A stretch of DNA of 64,000 nucleotides from DTU064 sp045588245 (lineage in GTDB: Bacteria > Bacillota > Clostridia > Oscillospirales > CAG-272). Every line of letters starts with the position of its first letter. Position 1 is the stretch's first letter. Position numbers and translations under genes: made by a program. The stretch is taken from contig JAZNDW010000001.1 in NCBI GenBank assembly GCA_045588245.1, forward strand, positions 186,001-250,000. The letters are read 5' to 3'. The notes beneath the pieces were generated by a model. That model did no database searches. It saw nothing but the letters and a program-made list of their open reading frames with translations, and was not told where the DNA came from. Positions 42,279 to 49,837 of the stretch are shown here, piece after piece.

Positions 42279-43751
42279 ATGAAATACGTTTCCACACGCG
42301 ACACGAATACGATCAAAAACCGAATTTCCGCATCGGAAGCGATCTGCCGCGGACTTGCTGACGACGGCGGACTTTACGTCCCCGAAACACTCCCCACAAT
42401 TGACAGAGGCTATATCGAAAAGCTTTCGGGGATGAGCTACGTTGATCGCGCCGCGAATGTTTTATCGCTTTTCTTTGAAGAATTCACTCTTGACGAGCTT
42501 CAAAAGATGTGTGCATTATCATATTCATCGACATCTTTTCCGGACGGTGCCGCACCCGTTTGCGGCGTCTACGGCAATATGTACACCCTTGAGCTTTGGC
42601 ACGGTCCGACCTGCGCATTCAAAGACATGGCGCTTCAGCTTATGCCGCGTCTTTTCACAGCATGCCTCCACAAGACGGGCGAGCAGCGCCGCGCGCTCAT
42701 TCTCGTTGCTACGTCGGGCGATACGGGTAAAGCCGCACTTGAAGGCTACCGTGACGTAGACGGCGTTTCCATCACCGTCTTCTACCCCGAAACGGGCGTC
42801 AGCCGCATTCAGAAGCTTCAGATGATGACACAGGAGGGCGAAAACGTCTCCGTTTGCGCCATCCGCGGTAATTTTGACGATGCTCAGAATGGCGTGAAGC
42901 GTATCTTCTCTGATGAAGACATCCGCGCACGCCTTGACAAAAACGGTGTCTTCCTTTCAAGCGCAAATTCGATCAACTGGGGACGTTTGGCTCCGCAGAT
43001 CGTTTATTATATTTCCGCTTACTGCGATCTATATAAAGCAGGCAAGATCAAGCTCGGCGACAAGATCAACGTTACCGTGCCTACGGGCAACTTCGGCAAC
43101 ATTCTGGCCACTTACATCGCAAAGCGTATGGGACTTCCCATTGACAAGCTCGTTTGCGCGTCGAACGCAAACAACGTGCTCACCGATTTTCTCACAACGG
43201 GTACCTACGACCGCAACCGCAGCTTTTATGTAACGATGTCGCCGTCGATGGACATCCTCATTTCCAGCAATCTTGAGCGTCTTCTTTATTACACCGCAGG
43301 TGCTGTAGAAACGGCGGACTACATGACATCTCTCCGTGAAACGGGCAAATACACCGTAAAAGAGGCGACGCTCTACACGATTAAAGCTGATTTTGCGGGA
43401 CTTTATACTGACGAGGCAACGACTTCCGACACCGTCAAGCGTATTTACAACGAGCACGGATACCTTTCCGACACGCACACCGCCGTTGCGATAAACGCCG
43501 CGGAGCGTTATATGGCAAACGATACCAAACCCATGGTCGTTTGCAGCACGGCAAGCCCTTATAAATTTGCCGCCGACGTTTATAACGCTGTCTCGGGCTC
43601 CACTTCCGCTGATTCTGTATCGGCGCTGTCGGATCTTTCCGATTACACGAAGACAGATATTCCCGCGCCGCTGCAGAAAACTCTCACCTTGCCTGTCCGC
43701 TTCGACCGAACGATCGAAGTTGACGAAATGGACGGCGAGCTGCCCATTTGA
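42279..43751 (+). CDS. thrC: Threonine synthase
   Basis: 490 residues, the longer type. KYVSTRDTN opens the protein, LELWHGPTCAFKDMALQ holds the PLP-binding Lys115, and LVATSGDTGKAALEGY the phosphate-binding loop. SSANSINWGRLAPQIVYY and VTVPTGNFGNILATYIAKRMG are family signatures. It converts phosphohomoserine to threonine with PLP. The other threonine genes are not in the window. Confidence 0.96.
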   Translation: MKYVSTRDTNTIKNRISASEAICRGLADDGGLYVPETLPTIDRGYIEKLSGMSYVDRAANVLSLFFEEFTLDELQKMCALSYSSTSFPDGAAPVCGVYGNMYTLELWHGPTCAFKDMALQLMPRLFTACLHKTGEQRRALILVATSGDTGKAALEGYRDVDGVSITVFYPETGVSRIQKLQMMTQEGENVSVCAIRGNFDDAQNGVKRIFSDEDIRARLDKNGVFLSSANSINWGRLAPQIVYYISAYCDLYKAGKIKLGDKINVTVPTGNFGNILATYIAKRMGLPIDKLVCASNANNVLTDFLTTGTYDRNRSFYVTMSPSMDILISSNLERLLYYTAGAVETADYMTSLRETGKYTVKEATLYTIKADFAGLYTDEATTSDTVKRIYNEHGYLSDTHTAVAINAAERYMANDTKPMVVCSTASPYKFAADVYNAVSGSTSADSVSALSDLSDYTKTDIPAPLQKTLTLPVRFDRTIEVDEMDGELPI

Positions 43752-43772
43752 TTTATCATCAATAAATATGGC

Positions 43773-43816
43773 ATCGGAGGAGGAAACCAAACGGTCTTCC
43801 CCCTCCGATAGACTTT
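43773..43816 (+). terminator. Terminator of the apgM-thrC operon
   Basis: ATCGGAGG on the left pairs with CCTCCGAT on the right, with an inner GG-AAACCAAACGG-type stem, followed by AGACTTTTTATC. Confidence 0.75.
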
Positions 43817-44029
43817 TTATCGATATTTTTCTTTGAAAGTCGCGCAAGCCGTTTCAGCGGAGTTTCTGGCATGTCCCGGGCCGACTCTGATTCTGTCTGC
43901 TGTACAGAAATTGTCGCCATCGTGATAAACACAGTTTTTCACGTCACAGACTATGCCGCGTATATGCTGGGGCGGACGTCCTTCGCCCATGCTTACATTA
44001 AAATACTCGTTTGCTCCGAAAATCTCCAT
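43817..44029 (-). CDS. DUF1540 small cysteine protein
   Basis: 70 residues from the ATG at 44029 (GGTGG upstream); an alternative ATG at 44083 would add 18 mostly charged residues. The C-terminal 40 residues match DUF1540: CDVKNCVYHDG, NFCTADRI, IRVGPGHARNSAETACATF, giving four Cys likely to bind a metal. The family is common in Clostridia and has no established role. It stands alone between convergent and divergent genes. Confidence 0.8.
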   Translation of the reverse strand: MEIFGANEYFNVSMGEGRPPQHIRGIVCDVKNCVYHDGDNFCTADRIRVGPGHARNSAETACATFKEKYR

Positions 44030-44215
44030 TTGTACCACCGTACCTTTCTCGTTTTTGCGGCGCTCACACTCGCGCAAAAGCACGCCTGCCGCAGATCGAT
44101 TAACTTTGCGTCGGTTATATTTTTGTCAGCGATGCGTTGACTTATTCAATTATTTTTTTAGTTTTTTACGTTTTTTTACCAAAAATTTATCATTAATGAT
44201 TGGAGGTAATAACCG

Positions 44216-44938
44216 GTGTCAGTTTTTGCAATATCTGACCTGCATTTGCCTGCGGGGTCATCTGCAAATAAATCAATGGCTGTTTTCGGCTCACGTTGGC
44301 AAAATCACGTCGAACGGATCGAGCGCGCTTGGCGCGCCGTTGTCAGCGAAGCTGACACGGTCGTTATTCCCGGCGACGTTTCGTGGGCAATGACGCTTGA
44401 CGAAGCGATCGAAGATCTGCATTTTATTAACTCCCTTCCGGGCAAAAAGATCCTCGGAAAAGGCAATCACGATTTTTGGTGGACGTCCCTATCCAAAATG
44501 CGCTCGTCACTCTGTGACCACGGCATTGACTCGATCGATTTTTTGCAGAATGACGCTTATCTATCCGACGGACTTGCGATTTGCGGTACGCGAGGTTGGT
44601 TTGCTGACAGAGCATCGCAAGCCGACGTTTTTACAGCAGACTTTGATAAGCTTGCCGCACGCGAAGCGATACGTCTTGATTTGAGCATAAGCGCCGCCTT
44701 GTCGCTTTGCCGCGGCGACTACAGGTGTGTCCGCGTTTTCGTCCATTTCCCTATAGTCTATGGCGGTGACGTCTGCGAAGAGATGCTTGACGTCTTAAAA
44801 AAGCATAACGTCTCAGAGGTATATTTCGGGCACATTCATTCACCGTCCGCCTCGACCGCTGTTTTTACCCACGACGGTATAAATTTCAAATTGATTTCAG
44901 CGGATGCACTCGGATTCTCGCCAACACCGATAAAATAG
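44216..44938 (+). CDS. Calcineurin-like metallophosphoesterase
   Basis: 240 residues from a GTG at 44216 with GGAGG about 10 bases upstream. All metal-binding motifs are present: FAISDLHL, VIPGDVSWAM, GKGNHDFWW, VFVHFPIVYGG and VYFGHIHS. The family acts on phosphate esters in the cytosol; the substrate is unknown. Members of this length from Clostridia are often annotated only as phosphohydrolase. It has no operon partner. Confidence 0.92.
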   Translation: MSVFAISDLHLPAGSSANKSMAVFGSRWQNHVERIERAWRAVVSEADTVVIPGDVSWAMTLDEAIEDLHFINSLPGKKILGKGNHDFWWTSLSKMRSSLCDHGIDSIDFLQNDAYLSDGLAICGTRGWFADRASQADVFTADFDKLAAREAIRLDLSISAALSLCRGDYRCVRVFVHFPIVYGGDVCEEMLDVLKKHNVSEVYFGHIHSPSASTAVFTHDGINFKLISADALGFSPTPIK

Positions 44939-45001
44939 TGAATTTGCTGTATTTATTTATATTTTTTCGCATTTTTCGACGCGTAAACTCTCATGTAAAT
45001 G

Positions 45002-45030
45002 TTGACAAGACATAAAAATAGTAGTACAAT
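45002..45030 (+). promoter_or_regulatory. tig promoter
   Basis: TTGACA (45002-45007), 17-base spacer, TACAAT (45025-45030), 45 bases before the ATG. Confidence 0.85.
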
Positions 45031-45075
45031 TAAATGGTTAATGTTCACAGCATAATTATGGAGGACTAATATATA

Positions 45076-46392
45076 ATGGAACTTATCAAAAACGAACGCA
45101 TTACATCGAATCAGCAGGAGCTTAACATAAAGATCGACTCCGCTACGTTCGAAGCAGCGTGCACAAAGATTTATCGCCGCGACGCAGGCAAGATCAACGT
45201 ACCCGGTTTCCGCCGCGGTAAGGCTCCCCGCGCCATCATCGAAAAGATGTACGGCAAGGGCGTATTCTATGAAGATGCTATCAATGATCTCATCCCCGAA
45301 AACTACGAAGCCGCTATCAAGGAAGCAGGCATCGAACCCATTGGTCAGCCCGAATTTGACGTTATCTCCATTGATGATGACGGTCTCGTTCTCAAGGCTG
45401 TCGTATACGTAATGCCCGAAGTTAAGATCGAAGGCTACCGCGGAATCGCCGCTACCAAGACGGCTTTCACCGTTACCGAAGAAGAAGTTGACCACGAGAT
45501 CGAACACGCTCGCGAGCACAACGCACGCGAAGTTGAGATCACCGACCGTCCTGCACAAATGGGCGACATCGCTAACATCGATTACGAAGGCTTCGCTGAC
45601 GGCGTTGCATTCGAAGGCGGCAAAGACGAAGGTCACGACCTTGAGCTCGGATCCGGCTCCTTTATTCCCGGATTTGAAGAGCAGATCGCAGGTCACACAA
45701 TAGGTGAAGAATTCGACGTTAACGTAACATTCCCCACCGAGTACCACGCAGAATCTCTCGCAGGCAAGGCTGTCGTTTTCAAGTGCAAGCTTAACGCTAT
45801 CAAGACTGAAGAACTCCCCGAGCTCGATGACGAGTTCGTTAAGGATGTTTCCGAATTCGACACACTCGACGAATATAAGGCTGACATCAAGGAAAAGATC
45901 GAAGCTCGTAAGGCTAAGAACGCTGATGCCGAAGTTGAAGAACAGCTCATCAACTACCTCGTTGAAAATCTCGAATGCGACGTTCCCCAGCCCCTTTACG
46001 ATGCAGAAGCTGAAAACATCGTTCGTGACTACGACATGAGACTCCGCAGCCAGGGACTTGACCTCGCTACTTACATGAAGTACACAGGTCAGACTCTCGA
46101 TGCTCTCCGCGAGCAGATGAAGCCCGCAGCAGAACGTCAGGTTAAGACACGCCTTGCTCTTCAGAAGATCGCCGAAGTTGAAAACATCGAAGTATCCGAC
46201 GATGAGGTTGAAGCTGAATTCGCTCGCATGGCTGAAATGTATCAGATGGAAGCCGAAAAAATCAAGGAAGTTATCGCCGCTGAAGACGTAAAGGGTGACC
46301 TTAAGCTCAAGGCTGCTGTTGAACTTCTCAAGGCTAACGCCGTTATCACAGAAAAGGCTCCCGAAGAAAACATAGCTGAGGACGCTGAATAA
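45076..46392 (+). CDS. tig: Trigger factor
   Basis: 438 residues. The N-terminal ribosome-binding domain has the signature GFRRGKAPRAIIEKMYG (F-R-K loop). The FKBP-type prolyl isomerase domain is at about 160-245 (GDIANIDYEGFADG, LGSGSFIPGFEEQIAGH). A long helical C-terminal chaperone domain follows. It folds nascent chains at the ribosome exit. The tig, clpP, clpX order is classical, though tig ends at a terminator. GGAGG is 10-12 bases before the ATG. Confidence 0.96.
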   Translation: MELIKNERITSNQQELNIKIDSATFEAACTKIYRRDAGKINVPGFRRGKAPRAIIEKMYGKGVFYEDAINDLIPENYEAAIKEAGIEPIGQPEFDVISIDDDGLVLKAVVYVMPEVKIEGYRGIAATKTAFTVTEEEVDHEIEHAREHNAREVEITDRPAQMGDIANIDYEGFADGVAFEGGKDEGHDLELGSGSFIPGFEEQIAGHTIGEEFDVNVTFPTEYHAESLAGKAVVFKCKLNAIKTEELPELDDEFVKDVSEFDTLDEYKADIKEKIEARKAKNADAEVEEQLINYLVENLECDVPQPLYDAEAENIVRDYDMRLRSQGLDLATYMKYTGQTLDALREQMKPAAERQVKTRLALQKIAEVENIEVSDDEVEAEFARMAEMYQMEAEKIKEVIAAEDVKGDLKLKAAVELLKANAVITEKAPEENIAEDAE

Positions 46393-46408
46393 TTTCATTT
46401 TTTACAAA

Positions 46409-46455
46409 AAGTGACCGCCGTTATTTTAGCGGCGGTCACTTTGAACTTTTCTTTA
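46409..46455 (+). terminator. tig terminator
   Basis: AAGTGACCGCCG and CGGCGGTCACTT form a 12-base stem, followed by TGAACTTTTCTTTATTT. Confidence 0.85.
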
Positions 46456-46507
46456 TTTGACAAATATTATGTCCACTTTGTGGTATATAATAGTGTTAAC
46501 CGTTTTT

Positions 46508-46559
46508 GAGGTTTCAGCCTCGCAACTTTATTTTTAACCGCCCTATGGCGGAGATGGAG
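46508..46559 (+). promoter_or_regulatory. clpP leader with two small hairpins ahead of the ribosome site
   Basis: GAGG-TTTCAG-CCTC (46508-46521) and CCGCC-CTAT-GGCGG (46538-46551); the second is followed directly by AGATGGAGG and the ATG at 46566. TATAAT occurs at 46486-46491, but the TTGACA at 46457 is 23 bases away, so the promoter is not canonical. Confidence 0.5.
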
Positions 46560-46565
46560 GTTTTT

Positions 46566-47150
46566 ATGCCGCTTGTTCCTACTGTTATTGAACAGACCAA
46601 CAGAGGCGAACGCGCCTACGATATTTATTCGCGTCTTTTGAACGACCGAATCGTTTTCCTTGCAGACGAGGTAAACGATGTCACAGCTTCCCTCGTCGTT
46701 GCCCAGCTTCTCTTCCTTGAAGCGCAGGACCCCGACAAGGATATTTCCCTTTACATCAATTCTCCCGGCGGATCCGTTTCCGCAGGCTTTGCCATTTACG
46801 ACACGATGAACTTCATCAAGTGCGACGTTTCCACGATCTGCATCGGTATGGCTGCAAGCATGGGTGCGTTCCTGCTTTCGGCAGGTGCGAAAGGCAAGCG
46901 CATCGCGCTTCCCAATTCGGAGATCATGATCCATCAGCCGCTTGGCGGCATGCAGGGTCAGGCATCCGACATAAAGATCCACGCCGACCACATTCTCCGC
47001 ACGCGTGAGCGCCTTAACACGATCCTTGCAAAGAACACGGGCAAGTCCTACGAAGAGATCGCACTTGCAACGGAACGCGATAATTTCCTCTCTGCCGAAG
47101 AAGCAAAAGAGTTCGGTCTTATCGACAAGGTTTTCGACCGCCGCATTTAA
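46566..47150 (+). CDS. clpP: ATP-dependent Clp protease proteolytic subunit
   Basis: 194 residues from the ATG at 46566 (MPLVPTVIEQTNRGERAYDI), preferred over an upstream in-frame ATG since ATGGAGG precedes it. YINSPGGSVSAG, GMAASMGAFLL (Ser98) and MIHQPLGGMQG (His123) make the catalytic site. It forms the two-ring protease chamber served by ClpX, encoded next. Confidence 0.97.
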   Translation: MPLVPTVIEQTNRGERAYDIYSRLLNDRIVFLADEVNDVTASLVVAQLLFLEAQDPDKDISLYINSPGGSVSAGFAIYDTMNFIKCDVSTICIGMAASMGAFLLSAGAKGKRIALPNSEIMIHQPLGGMQGQASDIKIHADHILRTRERLNTILAKNTGKSYEEIALATERDNFLSAEEAKEFGLIDKVFDRRI

Positions 47151-47180
47151 TCAATTCTGACATTTTTATCCGGAGGATCT

Positions 47181-48434
47181 ATGCCTACAGATAACAGCAA
47201 AAATACACTGCGCAAGTGCGCCTTCTGCGGACGCAACGAGCATCAGGTGATGTATCTCATTCCTTCCCCGACGGGACTTTATATCTGCGACAGCTGCATT
47301 GAAGTATGCAACGAAATAATCGACGAGCACATCAATTCTCATCCTCAGGGCGCAGGACTTTCGCTCCAAACACTTCCCAAGCCTCAGGAAATAAAAGCGA
47401 CGCTCGACGAGTACGTTATCGGTCAGGATGCAGCAAAGCGTTCGCTTTCCGTTGCCGTTTACAACCACTATAAGCGTATTCTGCACCGTGAAGCGAAAAA
47501 ACACAGCGAGGAAGAAGAGCACGTTGATATTCAGAAGTCAAACGTACTGCTTTTAGGCCCTACCGGTGTCGGCAAAACGTATCTTGCACAGACGCTGGCA
47601 AAAACGCTTGAGGTTCCCTTCGCTATTGCAGACGCAACGACGCTCACCGAAGCAGGTTACGTCGGCGAGGACGTTGAAAACATTCTGCTTCGCTTGATTC
47701 AAGCCGCTGACTTCGACATCGAACGTGCCGAGCACGGCATCATTTACATCGACGAGCTCGATAAGATCTCCCGTCGAAGCGAAAACCGTTCCATCACACG
47801 CGACGTTTCTGGCGAAGGCGTTCAGCAGGCGCTTCTGAAAATTCTTGAGGGTACGGTTGCAAACGTGCCTCCGCAGGGCGGACGCAAGCATCCTAATCAG
47901 GAGTTTATTCAGATCAACACCGAAAATATTCTCTTTATCTGCGGCGGGGCGTTTGACGGACTTTCCGACATCATCGAAAAGCGCCGCGGCAATCAGAGCA
48001 TAGGCTTTGAAAGCGAGATCAAGAGTAAGAAAGAAAAAAAAGATTGCGGAATCTTCCGCGATGCAACACCGCACGACATCGTTAAGTACGGTCTTATTCC
48101 CGAGCTTGTGGGACGAATTCCCGTTATGGTCGCGCTTGACGACCTCGATGAATCCGCGCTCGTTCGCATTCTCTCCGAGCCGAAGAACTGCCTCATCAAG
48201 CAGTACCAAAAGCTCCTCGAATACGACGGCATCGAGCTTTCTTTTGACGACGATGCGCTTCGCGCCGTCGCCGCGCTAGCTATCGAGCGCAGCATCGGTG
48301 CGAGAGGTCTGCGCAGCATTCTCGAATCGGTTATGGAGCCTATCATGTACGAAGCTCCGTCGCGCACCGACACAAAAAAGGTCACAATTACCGCCGATAC
48401 GATCAACAAAGTTGGCGATCCGATCTACGAATAA
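47181..48434 (+). CDS. clpX: ATP-dependent Clp protease ATPase subunit ClpX
   Basis: 417 residues. An N-terminal C4 zinc finger (CAFCGRNEHQ ... CDSCIEVC) recognises substrates. The AAA+ core has Walker A GPTGVGKTYLAQTLA, Walker B IIYIDELDKI, the RKHPNQEFIQ pore region and the IGF-type ClpP-docking area near SIGFESEI. It unfolds proteins and feeds ClpP. CGGAGGAT lies 7 bases before the ATG. Confidence 0.97.
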   Translation: MPTDNSKNTLRKCAFCGRNEHQVMYLIPSPTGLYICDSCIEVCNEIIDEHINSHPQGAGLSLQTLPKPQEIKATLDEYVIGQDAAKRSLSVAVYNHYKRILHREAKKHSEEEEHVDIQKSNVLLLGPTGVGKTYLAQTLAKTLEVPFAIADATTLTEAGYVGEDVENILLRLIQAADFDIERAEHGIIYIDELDKISRRSENRSITRDVSGEGVQQALLKILEGTVANVPPQGGRKHPNQEFIQINTENILFICGGAFDGLSDIIEKRRGNQSIGFESEIKSKKEKKDCGIFRDATPHDIVKYGLIPELVGRIPVMVALDDLDESALVRILSEPKNCLIKQYQKLLEYDGIELSFDDDALRAVAALAIERSIGARGLRSILESVMEPIMYEAPSRTDTKKVTITADTINKVGDPIYE

Positions 48435-48441
48435 ATTACAG

Positions 48442-48478
48442 CGAGCATCTACCGGGTAGATGCTCGTCATTTTTATTT
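48442..48478 (+). terminator. clpX terminator
   Basis: CGAGCATCTA-CCGGG-TAGATGCTCG followed by TCATTTTTATTTTA. Confidence 0.88.
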
Positions 48479-49687
48479 TATATATGTAACGTTTTCGACT
48501 GATATAAGCTTTTTTTCCTTGCCGTTTTTGTCAATACGGATGACAGCAGACCCGTTTGAAAATACGATATCTGCATTTTCTTCAAAGACGCGGTATGCGG
48601 CGACACCAGCACGGATCAGTGTGTCATTTCCGTTTCTGTCGAGTCGGCGAAGCTCCCAGCTGTGAGGAATTATTCCGGGGTTCTCATCCGCACGTTTCTG
48701 ATTTTCACGAAGCTCCTTTTCGGCATTAATAAGATTGCCGTCGATCATTATCTTTTTTTCGTCTCGCTTTTTCACGTCGGAATGTTTTGTCAGGGTTTTG
48801 CCTGAAAACATAACGGAAAAAGCGTTGAAGAAGCCGAACAAAGCTGTGATCAAACGGACAGGAAGCATCAGTAGATCAAGCAAGCACCCCAAAGCGCCGC
48901 TGCCATTATCCTCACGATACGGCTTACGAATATAATATAGAGCACCGTCCGAGCTACTGTATGGATGTGTAAAATCGTATTTATCATCAGCAAGGACGTC
49001 GTCTACGGTTCCCGCCGAGATATCAAGCACACAAATTGATGAAGGCCCGCGTGACGACGTTGACGCGGACATATACATATCCGTCATTATCTGTCCGAAA
49101 CCGCCATGTGTTTCATCGGTGCTTTGCGGTGAGTCATTCGCTATCGGCAATCCTGCACACGAATAGTATATTCTGTTGCGGTGTGTTTTTGACCAAACGG
49201 GCGACGTATCGCGCGTCGCGCCCTCCGTGTAGATACGGCAATATGTATCGTCCATGTCGAGAACACCGATGTGGCTTTCGCCCGCAAAGTACGACGAAAG
49301 AACCATTCTGTCATTGAGTATGTCGAAATCAACGTATGCGCTGTCCGAGCTGCTGATAACGATACCCTCGTTTTCCTCGCCCTCGCGCTTACGGTATATT
49401 CCGCACACATTGTCGATATTCATGGAATAAATCACGTCGCCGTTATGCGTATCCACGCAGTTGACGCATGAGCGTACAGATGAGACAGCGCTTTCAGCGC
49501 TTGCGTTCGGGCGGTATGTTTCGGTAAAGCGAGCCCCGCTTCCGCTGTATTTCCACTCAGTTCGTTTTGCAGAATCCTTTACTTTATTAATATATGATTC
49601 CAAAACGCCGGACTTCACCTCATCGGTTTTCCCCGCAGAATAGCGATACATTTTTCCGTCTGCTATATAAAAAAACGCAAGTGCCAT
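48473..49687 (-). CDS. Cytosolic beta-propeller-like protein with hydrophobic insert, unrecognised family
   Basis: 404 residues from the ATG at 49687 (GGAGG 7-8 bases upstream). It has no signal peptide. Repeated strand patterns such as NGDVIYSMNIDNVCGIYR, SPVWSKTHRNRIYYS and HPYSSSDGALYYIRKPY look like TolB/PD40-type propeller blades, and the C terminus (SWELRRLDRNG, GSAVIRIDKNGKEKKL) like the closing blades. A 33-residue very hydrophobic stretch (264-296) interrupts the series, perhaps tethering the protein to the membrane. I cannot name a family or function. Confidence 0.7.
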   Translation of the reverse strand: MALAFFYIADGKMYRYSAGKTDEVKSGVLESYINKVKDSAKRTEWKYSGSGARFTETYRPNASAESAVSSVRSCVNCVDTHNGDVIYSMNIDNVCGIYRKREGEENEGIVISSSDSAYVDFDILNDRMVLSSYFAGESHIGVLDMDDTYCRIYTEGATRDTSPVWSKTHRNRIYYSCAGLPIANDSPQSTDETHGGFGQIMTDMYMSASTSSRGPSSICVLDISAGTVDDVLADDKYDFTHPYSSSDGALYYIRKPYREDNGSGALGCLLDLLMLPVRLITALFGFFNAFSVMFSGKTLTKHSDVKKRDEKKIMIDGNLINAEKELRENQKRADENPGIIPHSWELRRLDRNGNDTLIRAGVAAYRVFEENADIVFSNGSAVIRIDKNGKEKKLISVENVTYIK

Positions 49688-49714
49688 AAACCGCCTCCAT
49701 GTTTCTTTTAATCT

Positions 49715-49743
49715 ATTATACTTTATTAACACAACCGTGTCAA
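49715..49743 (-). promoter_or_regulatory. Consensus promoter of the propeller-like gene
   Basis: On the minus strand TTGACA (49738-49743), 17-base spacer, TATAAT (49715-49720), 28 bases before the ATG. Confidence 0.85.
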
Positions 49744-49770
49744 CAACGGCTAACGTGTCATAAAGTGAAA

Positions 49771-49810
49771 AAAGCATCACCGATGAATTTTTGATCATCG
49801 GTGATGCTTT
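49771..49810 (-). terminator. Terminator of the glycogen operon
   Basis: A perfect 16-base stem (49771-49786 with 49795-49810) and an 8-base loop, followed on the minus strand by a T-run (TTTTTTCAC counting stem-end bases). Confidence 0.92.
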
Positions 49811-49837
49811 CGTATTTTTCAAATATTAAGCATCATT

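Noticed and set aside
44953..46398. A 481-codon open frame opposite tig
   Set aside because: Antisense shadow; low-complexity Phe/Val-rich translation typical of reversed acidic genes.
46457..46491. TTGACA and TATAAT ahead of clpP as a sigma-A promoter
   Set aside because: The spacer is 23 bases, outside the working range. I also looked for CtsR and CIRCE operators there and did not find convincing copies.
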